From Bacteroides cutis (GTDB lineage: Bacteria > Bacteroidota > Bacteroidia > Bacteroidales > Bacteroidaceae), in NCBI RefSeq assembly GCF_900241005.1, contig NZ_OEST01000006.1, positions 1 to 64,000 on the forward strand: a stretch of DNA of 64,000 bases. The letters run 5' to 3'. The position numbers were made by a program, and so were the translations under genes. Below are positions 29,384 to 37,507 of this stretch, in pieces. The notes beneath the pieces were generated by a model, which saw nothing but the letters and a program-made list of their open reading frames with translations, was not told the origin of the DNA and made no database searches. Numbering within the stretch: the stretch's first letter is position 1; every line of letters begins with the position of its first letter.

Positions 29384-29481
29384 GCTATATAATTATTAGT
29401 ATTAGTATTTCGTCAGGTCAGTGCCGGGAATAGGAGTAGTAGAATCTTGCTACTGAAATTATCCGGTTAACTATCAGCGTG

Positions 29482-29512
29482 CAAATTTACGCAAAGAGTT
29501 GGGTTTGACAAG
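29482..29512 (-). promoter_or_regulatory. Promoter of the etfB-etfA-acd operon
   Basis: Minus strand TAAATTTG at 29489-29482 with CTTG at 29512-29509, 19 bases apart. The leader would be about 90 nt. The 380-nt divergent gap up to 29765 otherwise shows only a small GGTAA/TTACC hairpin near 29654-29670 and the -7 box of the plus-strand gene. Confidence 0.55.
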
Positions 29513-29702
29513 AAAAAGGGATGAAAAATGCACAAGTTGAGGGATTTTGCGCAAAGAGGAAGGGGTACACTGGTTTTCTTCACGGTGACTGATAAATGTT
29601 TGTAAGTAAGAAGTAATCTATCGATATAGAGTTTATTTGCCATCCTGTAATATTGGTAAAAATTACCGTAATATATCTACCGACAGGCATTGGAAATCCC
29701 GG

Positions 29703-29710
29703 TACTTTTG
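29703..29710 (+). promoter_or_regulatory. -7 box of the DUF362 lipoprotein gene
   Basis: TACTTTTG fits TAnnTTTG; no good -33 TTTG at the expected distance. The leader would be about 48 nt. Confidence 0.45.
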
Positions 29711-29764
29711 CAAACGATTTCAATCGTAAATAGCAACTATATAACAAAAAGAAAAATAATAATT

Positions 29765-30778
29765 ATGATTATGAGAAAGTTTTTAGTCTTTTCTACAATG
29801 CTTGCTTGCGTCAGCTTATCGGCTTGCGGAGGCAAAAAGAATGGGAATACGGAAATGGCTGCCGACTCAGTTTCAATTTCCGAAACAGTTATTCCCAAAG
29901 TATATATGACAAGGGAAATCACACCCGAAGCGTTGGTAAAGGTTTATGAAGCGCTGGGACGTCCCGCCGAAGGACGTGTTGCTGTGAAAATCAGTACCGG
30001 GGAACCGGGAGGACACAATTTCCTGCAACCTGCTCTTATCAAGAATTTGGTACAGAAAGTAAAAGGAACGATTGTAGAGTGCAACACGGCATACGGAGGT
30101 AAACGTTCCACTACCGCCGAACATCTTCAGGCGGCACGCGATCACGGTTTCTTTGAAATTGCCGATGTTGACATCATGGATTCCGAGGGTGAAATCAACA
30201 TTCCGGTCAAGGATACAACACATATCAAATATGACATTGTAGGTTCACACATCAGCAACTATGATTTTATGATTAATCTGGCGCACTTCAAGGGGCACGC
30301 CATGGGTGGTTTCGGTGGAGTACTCAAGAACCAGTCCATCGGGGTAGCTTCTGCCAACGGAAAAGCCTATATCCATACAGCGGGTAAAACCACGAAACCG
30401 GGTGAACTTTGGGGAAATCTGCCCGAACAAGACCATTTTCTTGAGTCCATGGCGGCTGCTGCCCAAGCTGTACATGATTACTTCGGAGACAAAATCCTAT
30501 ATATAAATGTAATGAACAACCTTTCCATCGACTGTGACTGCGATGCCCACCCGCACGCTCCTGAAATGAAAGATATCGGTATTCTTGCCTCTACAGATCC
30601 CGTAGCACTCGATCAGGCTTGTCTCGACCTCGTTTTCAACGTAAAGCCCACCGAGGGAGACAATAATCAGCCATTGATAAATCGCATTAAAGAACTTCAT
30701 GGAACGCATACTGTGGAGTATGCGGCAGCGATAGGTTTAGGAAGTATGGAGTATGAATTGGTGTCAATTGATGATTAA
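29765..30778 (+). CDS. DUF362 lipoprotein
   Basis: A 337-residue protein. A signal peptide ends in lipobox LSAC, so the protein is exported and lipid-anchored. The rest is a DUF362 domain: HNFLQPALIKNLVQKVKGTIVECNTAYGG, then NLAHFKGHAMGGFGGVLKNQSIG, and CDCDAHPHAPEMKDIGILASTDPVALDQACLD. DUF362 proteins often carry ferredoxin clusters; no such motif is seen here beyond the CDCD cluster of cysteines. Function unknown. Start could also be the ATG six bases later. The next gene begins 17 nt on. Confidence 0.85.
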   Translation: MIMRKFLVFSTMLACVSLSACGGKKNGNTEMAADSVSISETVIPKVYMTREITPEALVKVYEALGRPAEGRVAVKISTGEPGGHNFLQPALIKNLVQKVKGTIVECNTAYGGKRSTTAEHLQAARDHGFFEIADVDIMDSEGEINIPVKDTTHIKYDIVGSHISNYDFMINLAHFKGHAMGGFGGVLKNQSIGVASANGKAYIHTAGKTTKPGELWGNLPEQDHFLESMAAAAQAVHDYFGDKILYINVMNNLSIDCDCDAHPHAPEMKDIGILASTDPVALDQACLDLVFNVKPTEGDNNQPLINRIKELHGTHTVEYAAAIGLGSMEYELVSIDD

Positions 30779-30794
30779 AAAGAATGGTTATACA

Positions 30795-31292
30795 ATGAAA
30801 CGGATATATAAATATGTATGGCTCCTTGTCCTTCCCTTTTTATGCACTACCGGACTGATGGCGCAATCAAAGGTGGAAGAAGCCAGAAAACTGATTCAGG
30901 ATGGCAAGGCCGAGTGTATATTGATAAAGAATGATACCATTTACGGACAGGAGCGAGGACATGGTGTCAGTCCGCTATTGGTGATGTACGATGAGCATAG
31001 GGAGGCGATGTCCGATGCAGTCTTGGTAGATAAAGTCATAGGGCGTGCGGCGGCTGCCATAGCCATTTGTGGCAAGGTGAAGCATGTACATGGCGAACTG
31101 ATGAGTGAAGATGCTATAGAGTTTCTGAACAAAAACGGTATCACGACGAGCTACACGATACTGGTTCACCGGATATTGAACCGGAAAAGAGATGGCCTTT
31201 GTCCTTTGGAACAATCGGTAGAAGGTGTGGAGGATGCCGCAAGTGCTCTTGTGGCATTACGCAAACGGATAGAGACATTACAAAAACAATAG
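30795..31292 (+). CDS. Exported DUF1893 protein
   Basis: A 165-residue protein. Residues 1-24 form a signal peptide ending at GLMAQ. The mature part matches DUF1893: LIQDGKAECILIKNDTIYGQERGHGVSPLLVMYDE, VDKVIGRAAAAIAICGKVKHVHGELMSEDAIEFL. Related domains elsewhere have no signal peptide that I recall, so export seems notable. Function unknown. It probably shares a transcript with the DUF362 lipoprotein 17 nt upstream. The start at 30795 gives a standard signal peptide; the frame is open further up but overlaps the previous gene. Confidence 0.82.
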   Translation: MKRIYKYVWLLVLPFLCTTGLMAQSKVEEARKLIQDGKAECILIKNDTIYGQERGHGVSPLLVMYDEHREAMSDAVLVDKVIGRAAAAIAICGKVKHVHGELMSEDAIEFLNKNGITTSYTILVHRILNRKRDGLCPLEQSVEGVEDAASALVALRKRIETLQKQ

Positions 31293-31403
31293 ATGAAAAA
31301 GATGGAGTATCTGTTCAAAACGAACAAGATATCCAAACAAAAGTAGAATTCGGACATTAATATTAATAACCCGGAATTGAAAAATAACTTAAAACCATAA
31401 AGT

Positions 31404-33167
31404 ATGTATATTGAAAGAATAAATAACCCTGCTGACTTGAAGACGCTTCAAGTTGATGAGCTGGAAACATTGAGCGGAGAAGTCCGCCGAATATTATTGG
31501 ACAAACTGAGCGCACATGGCGGACATGTAGGTCCCAACTTGGGAATGGTAGAAGCTACGGTAGCTTTGCATTATGTGTTCTCTTCGCCTATCGATAAGAT
31601 TGTTTATGACGTTTCGCACCAGAGTTATGCACATAAAATATTGACCGGACGTAAAGAAGCCTTTATTAATGCTGCTAAGTACGATGACGTATCGGGATAT
31701 ACCGAACCGTCGGAAAGCGAACATGATTTCTTTGTCATCGGTCATACGTCGACCTCTGTCAGCCTTGCCACCGGACTTGCCAAGGCGCGTGACCTGAAAG
31801 GAGAGTGGGGGAACGTGATTGCCGTCATCGGTGATGGTTCCCTGAGCGGAGGTGAGGCATTCGAAGGGTTGAATGTGGGAGCCGAGTTGGGTTCGAATCT
31901 CATTGTCATTGTCAACGATAACCAGATGTCCATTGCCGAGAACCACGGCGGACTTTACCGCAACCTGCAGCTGCTGCGCCGGACAGACGGACAAGCTCCC
32001 TGCAACTATTTCAAGGCGATGGGTTACGACTATTTCTATGTGAAAGACGGTAATGACGTGAAGCAACTGCTGGAAGCCTTCCGTCGGGTGAAGGATATAG
32101 ACCATCCCGTCGTGGTGCATATCAATACCTTGAAGGGTAAGGGATACCGTCTGGCAGAGGAGCAGCAAGAACGTTTTCATTACAGTATTCCGTTTAACCT
32201 TGAAACCGGAAATCCGACCGTAGGTTTGGATGAGGAAGAAGATTATGCCGACCTCACTGCCACCTATCTTTTGCAAGAAATGAAGAAAGACCCGGCTCTG
32301 GTAGGCATTACAGCGGGTACGCCTACCGTGTTTGGCTTCACGGCCGAACGGCGCAAAGAAGCTGGCAAACAGTTTTTGGATATGGGTATCGCCGAAGAAC
32401 AGGCGGTCGCCATGTCTTCCGCCATTGCCGCAGGAGGTGGAAAACCTGTGTTCGGGGTTTACAGTACCTTCATCCAGCGTGCCTACGACCAGTTGTCGCA
32501 AGATCTTTGTATCAACAATAATCCCGCGTTGATACTTGTTTTCTGGGGAAGTTTGTCGAGCATGAACGACGTCACTCACCTTTGTCTCTTTGATATCCCT
32601 GTTATCGGCAATATCCCTAATATGGTTTATCTGGCACCCACCTGCCGCGAAGAGTATCTGGCGATGTTGGAGTGGGGAATTCGCCAGACGGAACATCCGG
32701 TTGCCATCCGTGTACCTGCCAATGGGGTTATCCGCAGGAATATCGAGCCGGAAAAAGATTACGGTAGGATATTGAACCGTTACGAGGTGTCGCACCGCGG
32801 TAGCAAGGTGGCTGTATTGGGGCTTGGTTCCTTCTACCAGTTGGGCGAGGCGGTGGTTGCCCGTCTCAAGGAGGAGAACGGCATTGATGCCACACTTATC
32901 AATCCCCGTTACATTACCGGGGTGGATGAGGCTTTGCTCAATGACCTGAAACGTGACCATACACTGGTCATCACTCTTGAAGACGGCGTACTGGACGGTG
33001 GTTTCGGGGAGAAGATTGCCCGCTACTATGGAGCTTCGGATATGAAGGTGTTGAATTATGGTGTGAAGAAGGAGTTCATGGATCGTTATAAGGTGAGTGA
33101 ACAACTGAAAAAGAACCGTCTGACGGTTCCACAGATTGTGGAGGACATTTGTCACTTCGTGTCTTGA
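31404..33167 (+). CDS. DXS-like transketolase-family enzyme of uncertain substrate
   Basis: A 587-residue TPP enzyme closest to 1-deoxy-D-xylulose-5-phosphate synthase. The TPP motif is GDGSLSGGEAFEGLN...VNDNQMS, and GHVGPNLG, ESEHDFFVIGHTSTS and YSTFIQRAYDQ match DXS. It is about 35-45 residues shorter than true DXS, lacking the loop after the TPP motif. In the conserved DRAGIVGADG-T-H stretch of DXS it reads FWGSLSSMNDVTH, so the phosphate-binding Arg is Trp381 and the Asp is Asn388, while His392 stays. I therefore doubt that it is the main isoprenoid enzyme. It begins 111 nt after DUF1893. Confidence 0.85.
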   Translation: MYIERINNPADLKTLQVDELETLSGEVRRILLDKLSAHGGHVGPNLGMVEATVALHYVFSSPIDKIVYDVSHQSYAHKILTGRKEAFINAAKYDDVSGYTEPSESEHDFFVIGHTSTSVSLATGLAKARDLKGEWGNVIAVIGDGSLSGGEAFEGLNVGAELGSNLIVIVNDNQMSIAENHGGLYRNLQLLRRTDGQAPCNYFKAMGYDYFYVKDGNDVKQLLEAFRRVKDIDHPVVVHINTLKGKGYRLAEEQQERFHYSIPFNLETGNPTVGLDEEEDYADLTATYLLQEMKKDPALVGITAGTPTVFGFTAERRKEAGKQFLDMGIAEEQAVAMSSAIAAGGGKPVFGVYSTFIQRAYDQLSQDLCINNNPALILVFWGSLSSMNDVTHLCLFDIPVIGNIPNMVYLAPTCREEYLAMLEWGIRQTEHPVAIRVPANGVIRRNIEPEKDYGRILNRYEVSHRGSKVAVLGLGSFYQLGEAVVARLKEENGIDATLINPRYITGVDEALLNDLKRDHTLVITLEDGVLDGGFGEKIARYYGASDMKVLNYGVKKEFMDRYKVSEQLKKNRLTVPQIVEDICHFVS

Positions 33168-33188
33168 TAGAAAGGAGAATACCCAATG

Positions 33189-33239
33189 AACGTCGGCTTC
33201 TGCAAAGGGATAAAAATCAACCTTGCAGAAGCCGGCGTT
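33189..33239. terminator. Large hairpin between convergent genes
   Basis: AACGTCGGCTTCTGCAAAGG (33189-33208) pairs with CCTTGCAGAAGCCGGCGTT (33221-33239) with one bulge. No T run follows, so it may be a factor-assisted terminator. Confidence 0.5.
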
Positions 33240-33354
33240 ATGAATGTTTATCCCGGAGGATTTTCGTTTTGATCTTCACGCTGTCATGGATGAAACCGCT
33301 TTCCGGGTGTTCATCCGTTTTTTGCTCCGTGGCGATCCGTTTTCCGCAGCCCGG

Positions 33355-35745
33355 TTATGGGGTGGTGACGGCTTTGAGCACGAGCGGTGTCCGGGCGCCG
33401 GTGGCTGCGTCGGAATTGGCTTCGTACTTATAGTTGCACTTCAGGGAGGTGTCCGTTTGATTGGCGTTCCATGTGTCGATGGCGGCGTTCATGGTGGCGA
33501 GGGCGTTGTCGGCGCCGCTGCCTGCCGTCCATTGCACGGTGCTGCCGTCTACTTTTACAGGGGGATTACTGCTGTCGTTGTCGTAGCCAATCCCATTGAG
33601 GGACGAACCGCCCGGGATGCCCCAGTAGCAGGTGGATTGCTCTCCGCCGTCGCGTGATCCGATGGCACCTCCCAAAGAGGCTCCCGAGGGACCGTTGACG
33701 TTGCCTGTGCTGTAGCAAGCGGTGATCTCTTTTTGGGTAGTGCCTACGATGCCGCCTGCGTAGCTGCTGCCGGTAGTCGCCACGTTGCCGGTGTTGTAGC
33801 AGGCGATGAGGCTTCCGTACATATAACTTCCGGTGATACCGCCTACCGTATATTTTCCTGTAATGTCTCCTGTATTGATGCATCCGGAGATGATATCACC
33901 TTTTGTCTCTGCTGTAATGCCGCCGACGCATCCAATTCCCGTCACATTTCCTGTGTTGGTACATCCGGTGATGGTATTATTGTTTTTTCCCGAAATACCT
34001 CCTGCATATCCATCGTTAGCATCACTTTCGCCTTCCGATAGTATGGTTGCCGAATTGGTACAGTTGATGATGATACCTTCATCGTAATTACTTCCCGTTA
34101 TGCCGCCTATCGGGGAGCTATAATTACCGGTAGCTGTTATCTTTGCTTCGTTGTGGCAGTCGATGATGGTTCCGTCATTCTCTCCGGTGATGCCGCCTGC
34201 ATAGCCTGCATCTTCTCCTTCTTCTGTAGCAGAATTCGCTAATACAATACATTGGTTGGTACATCCGCTGATAGTTCCTCTGTTGCCTGCCGCGATACCG
34301 CTTATGTATTTATATCCCGATACTTCCCCCTTCAGGGTAAAGTTCTTCACCGTGGCGTTTGGCCCGATATAGCTGAACAGGGCTTGGGCGTTTTTTCCTT
34401 TCGATACTCCGTTGATGTATAGCCCGCTGATGGTGTGTCCGTCGCCATCGAAGGTGCCTTCAAAGCTTGCGTAAATATCATTATCATAATCGGCATATCC
34501 TATCGGTGTCCAGTCAATCCCCGCGCCGTCATTCAAATCCTTGCCACATACATCGGCAAGGTCGATGTCCCGCGTCATTTTGAAGTGGCTGCCCTCATAG
34601 TTTTGTTTCGCGTTCACTATTGTAGCAAGCCCTTTTAGTGCTTGTGCAGTGGCCAGCAGGTAAGGTTCTGCCGCCGTGCCCTTTCCCTCGAACGCGAATT
34701 TCACCGGGAGCGTGTAGCTGCGGCTGAAGTCTTTGTTGTCCGTCAGCATCACTACCAGCGTTGCCGAGAGGGTGGTGTAGGTACTGGATAGGGTGATGGT
34801 TTTCGTTGCGCGGTCTGCTTTTGCCGTCCATCCTTCGCCATCCGCCATCAGTGCGCTCACGGTCAGGTCGTTTTGCATTACACTGGCGTCGCTGCCGGTC
34901 AGGGTATAAGTCAGCACGTTGCCCTGTATCACGTTCAGCGGTTGCGTCAGGTCGAGGGCGGTGGCGGAGCCTTGCAAGGTCAGGGTGATGCCTATGCCTT
35001 TATAGAGGGGGATGCGCAGGGTGGGGTTGTCTGCGGGGTCGTCCGGCGTGTTGTCCGCCAGGGTGAAGGTGACGTAGTCCGTACTGGTGGTATAGTCCAC
35101 GCCGTTCTTGGCGAAGAGGACGTCACCGTCTGCACCGTCTGTTCCGTTGATGCGATACCACGTCACTTTGTTGTCTACGCTCAGGTACCAGGCATCGTCG
35201 TTCTTTGCTCCGCCGTCGGTCTTGATGGTGATGCCTGTGGGCAGGCTGCTGCCCAGAAGTATCTGCGGGGCGGGGGCGGAAGTGCCCGGTTCTCCTTGCT
35301 CTCCCTGTGTGCCGTTGGCCTGTATGGCATTTCCCGCTTCGTCTTTCAGCGGTTCGCCGTTCAGCGTCCAGTACCAGTTGCCGTCCGCTTGCTGCGCGAC
35401 GCTGATTTTGGGGGTGCTTCCCGCTTCGCCCTTTTCGCCTTGCGCGCCGCTTTCTCCTTTTTCACCGTTATAAATGGTGATGGGGGCGGTGTGCAGGAAC
35501 TGGATGGTGTAGCCCACCTGTACGCCGCTTTGGGTGACGGGCGTGACGCCGGTGATGTAGTCCGTGGTACTGAGCAGTTGTTGCAGGGAGGCAAGGTTGC
35601 TGTTCACCTCTTCCTGCCACTTTTCGAGCGCCTTGATGCGGTCGGCGTTGCTGTTGATTTTCTTCCACAGGTCGGTGTGGTCGCAGTTGCACCCGGCAAG
35701 GAGTATTGCCGTGAGTGCCGTTAATAGATAACTCTTCAATCTCAT
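33355..35745 (-). CDS. Surface lipoprotein with coiled coil, collagen-like and GLUG repeats
   Basis: A 796-residue protein. Signal peptide with lipobox LAGC (Cys19). Then a short coiled coil (about 26-60) of DUF4988 type, a collagen-like Gly-X-Y stretch (EKGESGAQGEKGEAGS, and GTQGEQGEPGT further on), several beta-rich domains, and from about 470 to 700 a run of GLUG-type repeats (GGITGENDGTI, GGITGSN, GGISGKNNNTI, GGITAET). This suggests a surface adhesin or substrate-binding protein. The N-terminal half is visibly GC-richer than its surroundings, pointing to transfer or strong codon bias. The plus strand there stays open over hundreds of codons as a result. Confidence 0.85.
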   Translation of the reverse strand: MRLKSYLLTALTAILLAGCNCDHTDLWKKINSNADRIKALEKWQEEVNSNLASLQQLLSTTDYITGVTPVTQSGVQVGYTIQFLHTAPITIYNGEKGESGAQGEKGEAGSTPKISVAQQADGNWYWTLNGEPLKDEAGNAIQANGTQGEQGEPGTSAPAPQILLGSSLPTGITIKTDGGAKNDDAWYLSVDNKVTWYRINGTDGADGDVLFAKNGVDYTTSTDYVTFTLADNTPDDPADNPTLRIPLYKGIGITLTLQGSATALDLTQPLNVIQGNVLTYTLTGSDASVMQNDLTVSALMADGEGWTAKADRATKTITLSSTYTTLSATLVVMLTDNKDFSRSYTLPVKFAFEGKGTAAEPYLLATAQALKGLATIVNAKQNYEGSHFKMTRDIDLADVCGKDLNDGAGIDWTPIGYADYDNDIYASFEGTFDGDGHTISGLYINGVSKGKNAQALFSYIGPNATVKNFTLKGEVSGYKYISGIAAGNRGTISGCTNQCIVLANSATEEGEDAGYAGGITGENDGTIIDCHNEAKITATGNYSSPIGGITGSNYDEGIIINCTNSATILSEGESDANDGYAGGISGKNNNTITGCTNTGNVTGIGCVGGITAETKGDIISGCINTGDITGKYTVGGITGSYMYGSLIACYNTGNVATTGSSYAGGIVGTTQKEITACYSTGNVNGPSGASLGGAIGSRDGGEQSTCYWGIPGGSSLNGIGYDNDSSNPPVKVDGSTVQWTAGSGADNALATMNAAIDTWNANQTDTSLKCNYKYEANSDAATGARTPLVLKAVTTP

Positions 35746-35824
35746 AGTAGTATAAAATATTGATTAATTGATTACGGTGCCTGGTGTTCCTAAGCTATTG
35801 TTGGCAGGAGGGATACTACGATTG

Positions 35825-35863
35825 CCGCCCGTAGAGTAGGCTTGTGGCTTACTTTACGGGCGG
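35825..35863 (-). other. Stable hairpin in the leader of the GLUG lipoprotein gene
   Basis: A 16-bp stem (35825-35840 with 35848-35863, two G-U pairs) around a 7-base loop. It lies about 80-118 nt upstream of the ATG at 35745. No T run follows on either strand, so it is a leader structure rather than an obvious terminator. Confidence 0.55.
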
Positions 35864-35922
35864 AAACTTCGCTCGCAGCACGGGACTGCAAGTATTGTAA
35901 GGTTAATAATGTTTACAAATGC

Positions 35923-35932
35923 GGGGGGGGGG
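35923..35932. repeat. G10 homopolymer tract (C10 on the mRNA strand)
   Basis: Ten consecutive Gs on the plus strand, about 180 bp upstream of the lipoprotein start and inside its predicted leader. Such tracts are prone to replication slippage. The whole 466-bp gap 35746-36210 has no convincing gene. Confidence 0.8.
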
Positions 35933-36042
35933 TAAAAGCTCTTTTCCGGCTGCAAGGCAGTGGGAGAGGAATATATACGCCGGTGTAGTTTGTTTTGTTG
36001 CGTGAGTGGCTCATTACGGCAATTTTTAGAATTATTAAAACA

Positions 36043-36050
36043 CAAAGTTA
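36043..36050 (-). promoter_or_regulatory. -7 box of the GLUG lipoprotein promoter
   Basis: Minus strand TAACTTTG (36050-36043), with ATTG about 19 bases upstream as a weak -33. The leader would be some 290 nt long, holding the C10 tract and the hairpin. Confidence 0.5.
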
Positions 36051-36135
36051 AGTATTATAAAGAAGCGGCAATGCTTTTCGGAGTATTTTTTTCGGAAATT
36101 TTATTTATTCATTACGTTCCGGCCGGTGATATAAA

Positions 36136-36184
36136 TAAAACCGAAGCATTTCTTCTCTTGATATCGGGAGAAGAGATGCTTCGG
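36136..36184 (-). terminator. Terminator after the C1B peptidase gene
   Basis: CCGAAGCATTTCTTCTC (36141-36157) pairs with GAGAAGAGATGCTTCGG; on the minus strand the arm leads into TTTTATTT. Confidence 0.8.
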
Positions 36185-36210
36185 TAAGTATTGCTCTTTA
36201 TGTCAGGTCT

Positions 36211-37413
36211 TTATTTCAAGCCCAGTTTTTTCTTTATATCTTTAGGCAGCGCGTCTTTGTGTACAACGATGTTCATCGTTTTGTAGCGTGCAAACGCTTT
36301 GGAGGCATACCACAGTCCTTCATACTTGCCGGCTTTGCCCCAGGAATTCTTTACCATGTAGTATTCGTTACCTGCCTGGTCCTTAGCTATACCATAAATC
36401 AGCATACCGTGGTCGTCGGTTGTTTCCCAGTTGTCGTAACCCTCTTGGCGTTCTTCTTGGGTACACCATTTCTGTGGTTGCGGTTTGCTGTTCAACTTCT
36501 TCTCTTCGGGTTTCATTTTCAGCCAGTGTGCCATGTCCGAACCGCTCAACTCCTGTACTTTTTCTGCATCGGGCATCACGGCTATACCGTCGCGGGTAAA
36601 GCCTTGTTCGCTTACGTCGGCACCCCAGGCAATGGTGTAGCCGTTGTTGATTGCATTGTCAAATACCTGCATCAGCTCGTCAATGGGCAGGTTATAGGAA
36701 AGTCCCCAACGCCAGTTGTCTTGAATTTCCAGTACGAACGGCTGATAGAACGGATGATGGGTATAAGAAGTCAGTGAGATATAATCATCGGCGTTCAGTC
36801 CGGTAGATTCATAGAAAGATTGCGGGGTATATTCTTTACCTTGATAGGTGAACTTCTCGGGACGTTGACCCAGGTAGATGTCATGGATGGCGGTAACGGC
36901 CTTTTTCCAAAGCGGGTTTTTATCTTTGTCGGTCTGCAAGCTACGGAGTTTTCCTTTGGCGATGGCTGCCACTACGGCATCGGCCACGGCAGACAGCTCG
37001 GTGTGGTTGCTCAGGGTATCACCATACATTACTCCCGGACGCATTTCCTCTTCGGGTACCAGCCCGAAAGTTTTCATGCCGTATATCACGTCGTAGAATG
37101 AACCGCCTTGAGAAAAGGAAATGTCGCCGTGTGTGCGTACTGCCTTGTCGGCACGGTCCAGGTAAGTATTGTGTACGATATACATTTCGGACAAATCATA
37201 CTCTCCCTTGCCCATACGGAGCAGCTCGGACTCGATGAACGCCAGCCCGGAGTAGCACCAGCATGTACCGGCACGATTCTGGTTCTTGATGGAGGTGATA
37301 GGATTTTCTTTGACGGTTGTAAAGACAAATCCCTCTTCTTTCAGAGTGTCTTGAGCTGTTGTGTGCAGGCTCAACAATCCCATTGCGACAATTAATATCG
37401 ATTTTTTCATCAT
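36211..37413 (-). CDS. Exported C1B-family cysteine peptidase (bleomycin hydrolase/PepC type)
   Basis: A 400-residue papain-fold peptidase with a signal peptide (residues 1-21, ending TTAQ), so it acts outside the cytoplasm. Catalytic Cys51 lies in AGTCWCYSG, the histidine in DDHGMLIYG and the asparagine in KNSWGKAG. The insert pattern matches bleomycin hydrolase/PepC, usually cytosolic hexamers of about 450 residues; this one is a little shorter and exported. The gene stands alone, divergent from the patatin gene. Confidence 0.88.
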   Translation of the reverse strand: MMKKSILIVAMGLLSLHTTAQDTLKEEGFVFTTVKENPITSIKNQNRAGTCWCYSGLAFIESELLRMGKGEYDLSEMYIVHNTYLDRADKAVRTHGDISFSQGGSFYDVIYGMKTFGLVPEEEMRPGVMYGDTLSNHTELSAVADAVVAAIAKGKLRSLQTDKDKNPLWKKAVTAIHDIYLGQRPEKFTYQGKEYTPQSFYESTGLNADDYISLTSYTHHPFYQPFVLEIQDNWRWGLSYNLPIDELMQVFDNAINNGYTIAWGADVSEQGFTRDGIAVMPDAEKVQELSGSDMAHWLKMKPEEKKLNSKPQPQKWCTQEERQEGYDNWETTDDHGMLIYGIAKDQAGNEYYMVKNSWGKAGKYEGLWYASKAFARYKTMNIVVHKDALPKDIKKKLGLK

Positions 37414-37447
37414 GATTAAAATATTTTTGATTTATTAGTTGTGACCG

Positions 37448-37455
37448 CAAATATA
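37448..37455 (-). promoter_or_regulatory. -7 box of the C1B peptidase gene
   Basis: Minus strand TATATTTG (37455-37448); TTTG at 37475-37472 is 16 bases away, shorter than usual. Confidence 0.45.
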
Positions 37456-37478
37456 GGCAGAATATCGTAAACAAAAGC

Positions 37479-37486
37479 TATCTTTG
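37479..37486 (+). promoter_or_regulatory. -7 box of the patatin gene
   Basis: TATCTTTG, exact to TAnnTTTG, 21 nt before the ATG at 37508; no clear -33. Confidence 0.5.
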
Positions 37487-37507
37487 GGGCGTTAATTCCC
37501 ACACTGT

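Noticed and set aside
31494..33155. A 553-codon minus-strand frame opposite the DXS-like gene
   Set aside because: Very long, but the plus strand carries a clear TPP enzyme with all structural motifs. The minus product is rich in His, Arg and Cys, as expected of an antisense shadow.
34873..35724. A 283-codon plus-strand frame opposite the GLUG lipoprotein
   Set aside because: Its openness follows from the high GC content. The sequence is Val/Gly/Arg-rich and has no recognised motif or promoter.
35854..36045. A 63-codon minus-strand frame crossing the C10 tract
   Set aside because: Its start codon falls within the predicted -7 box, so it would not be transcribed from that promoter, and it has no recognisable feature.
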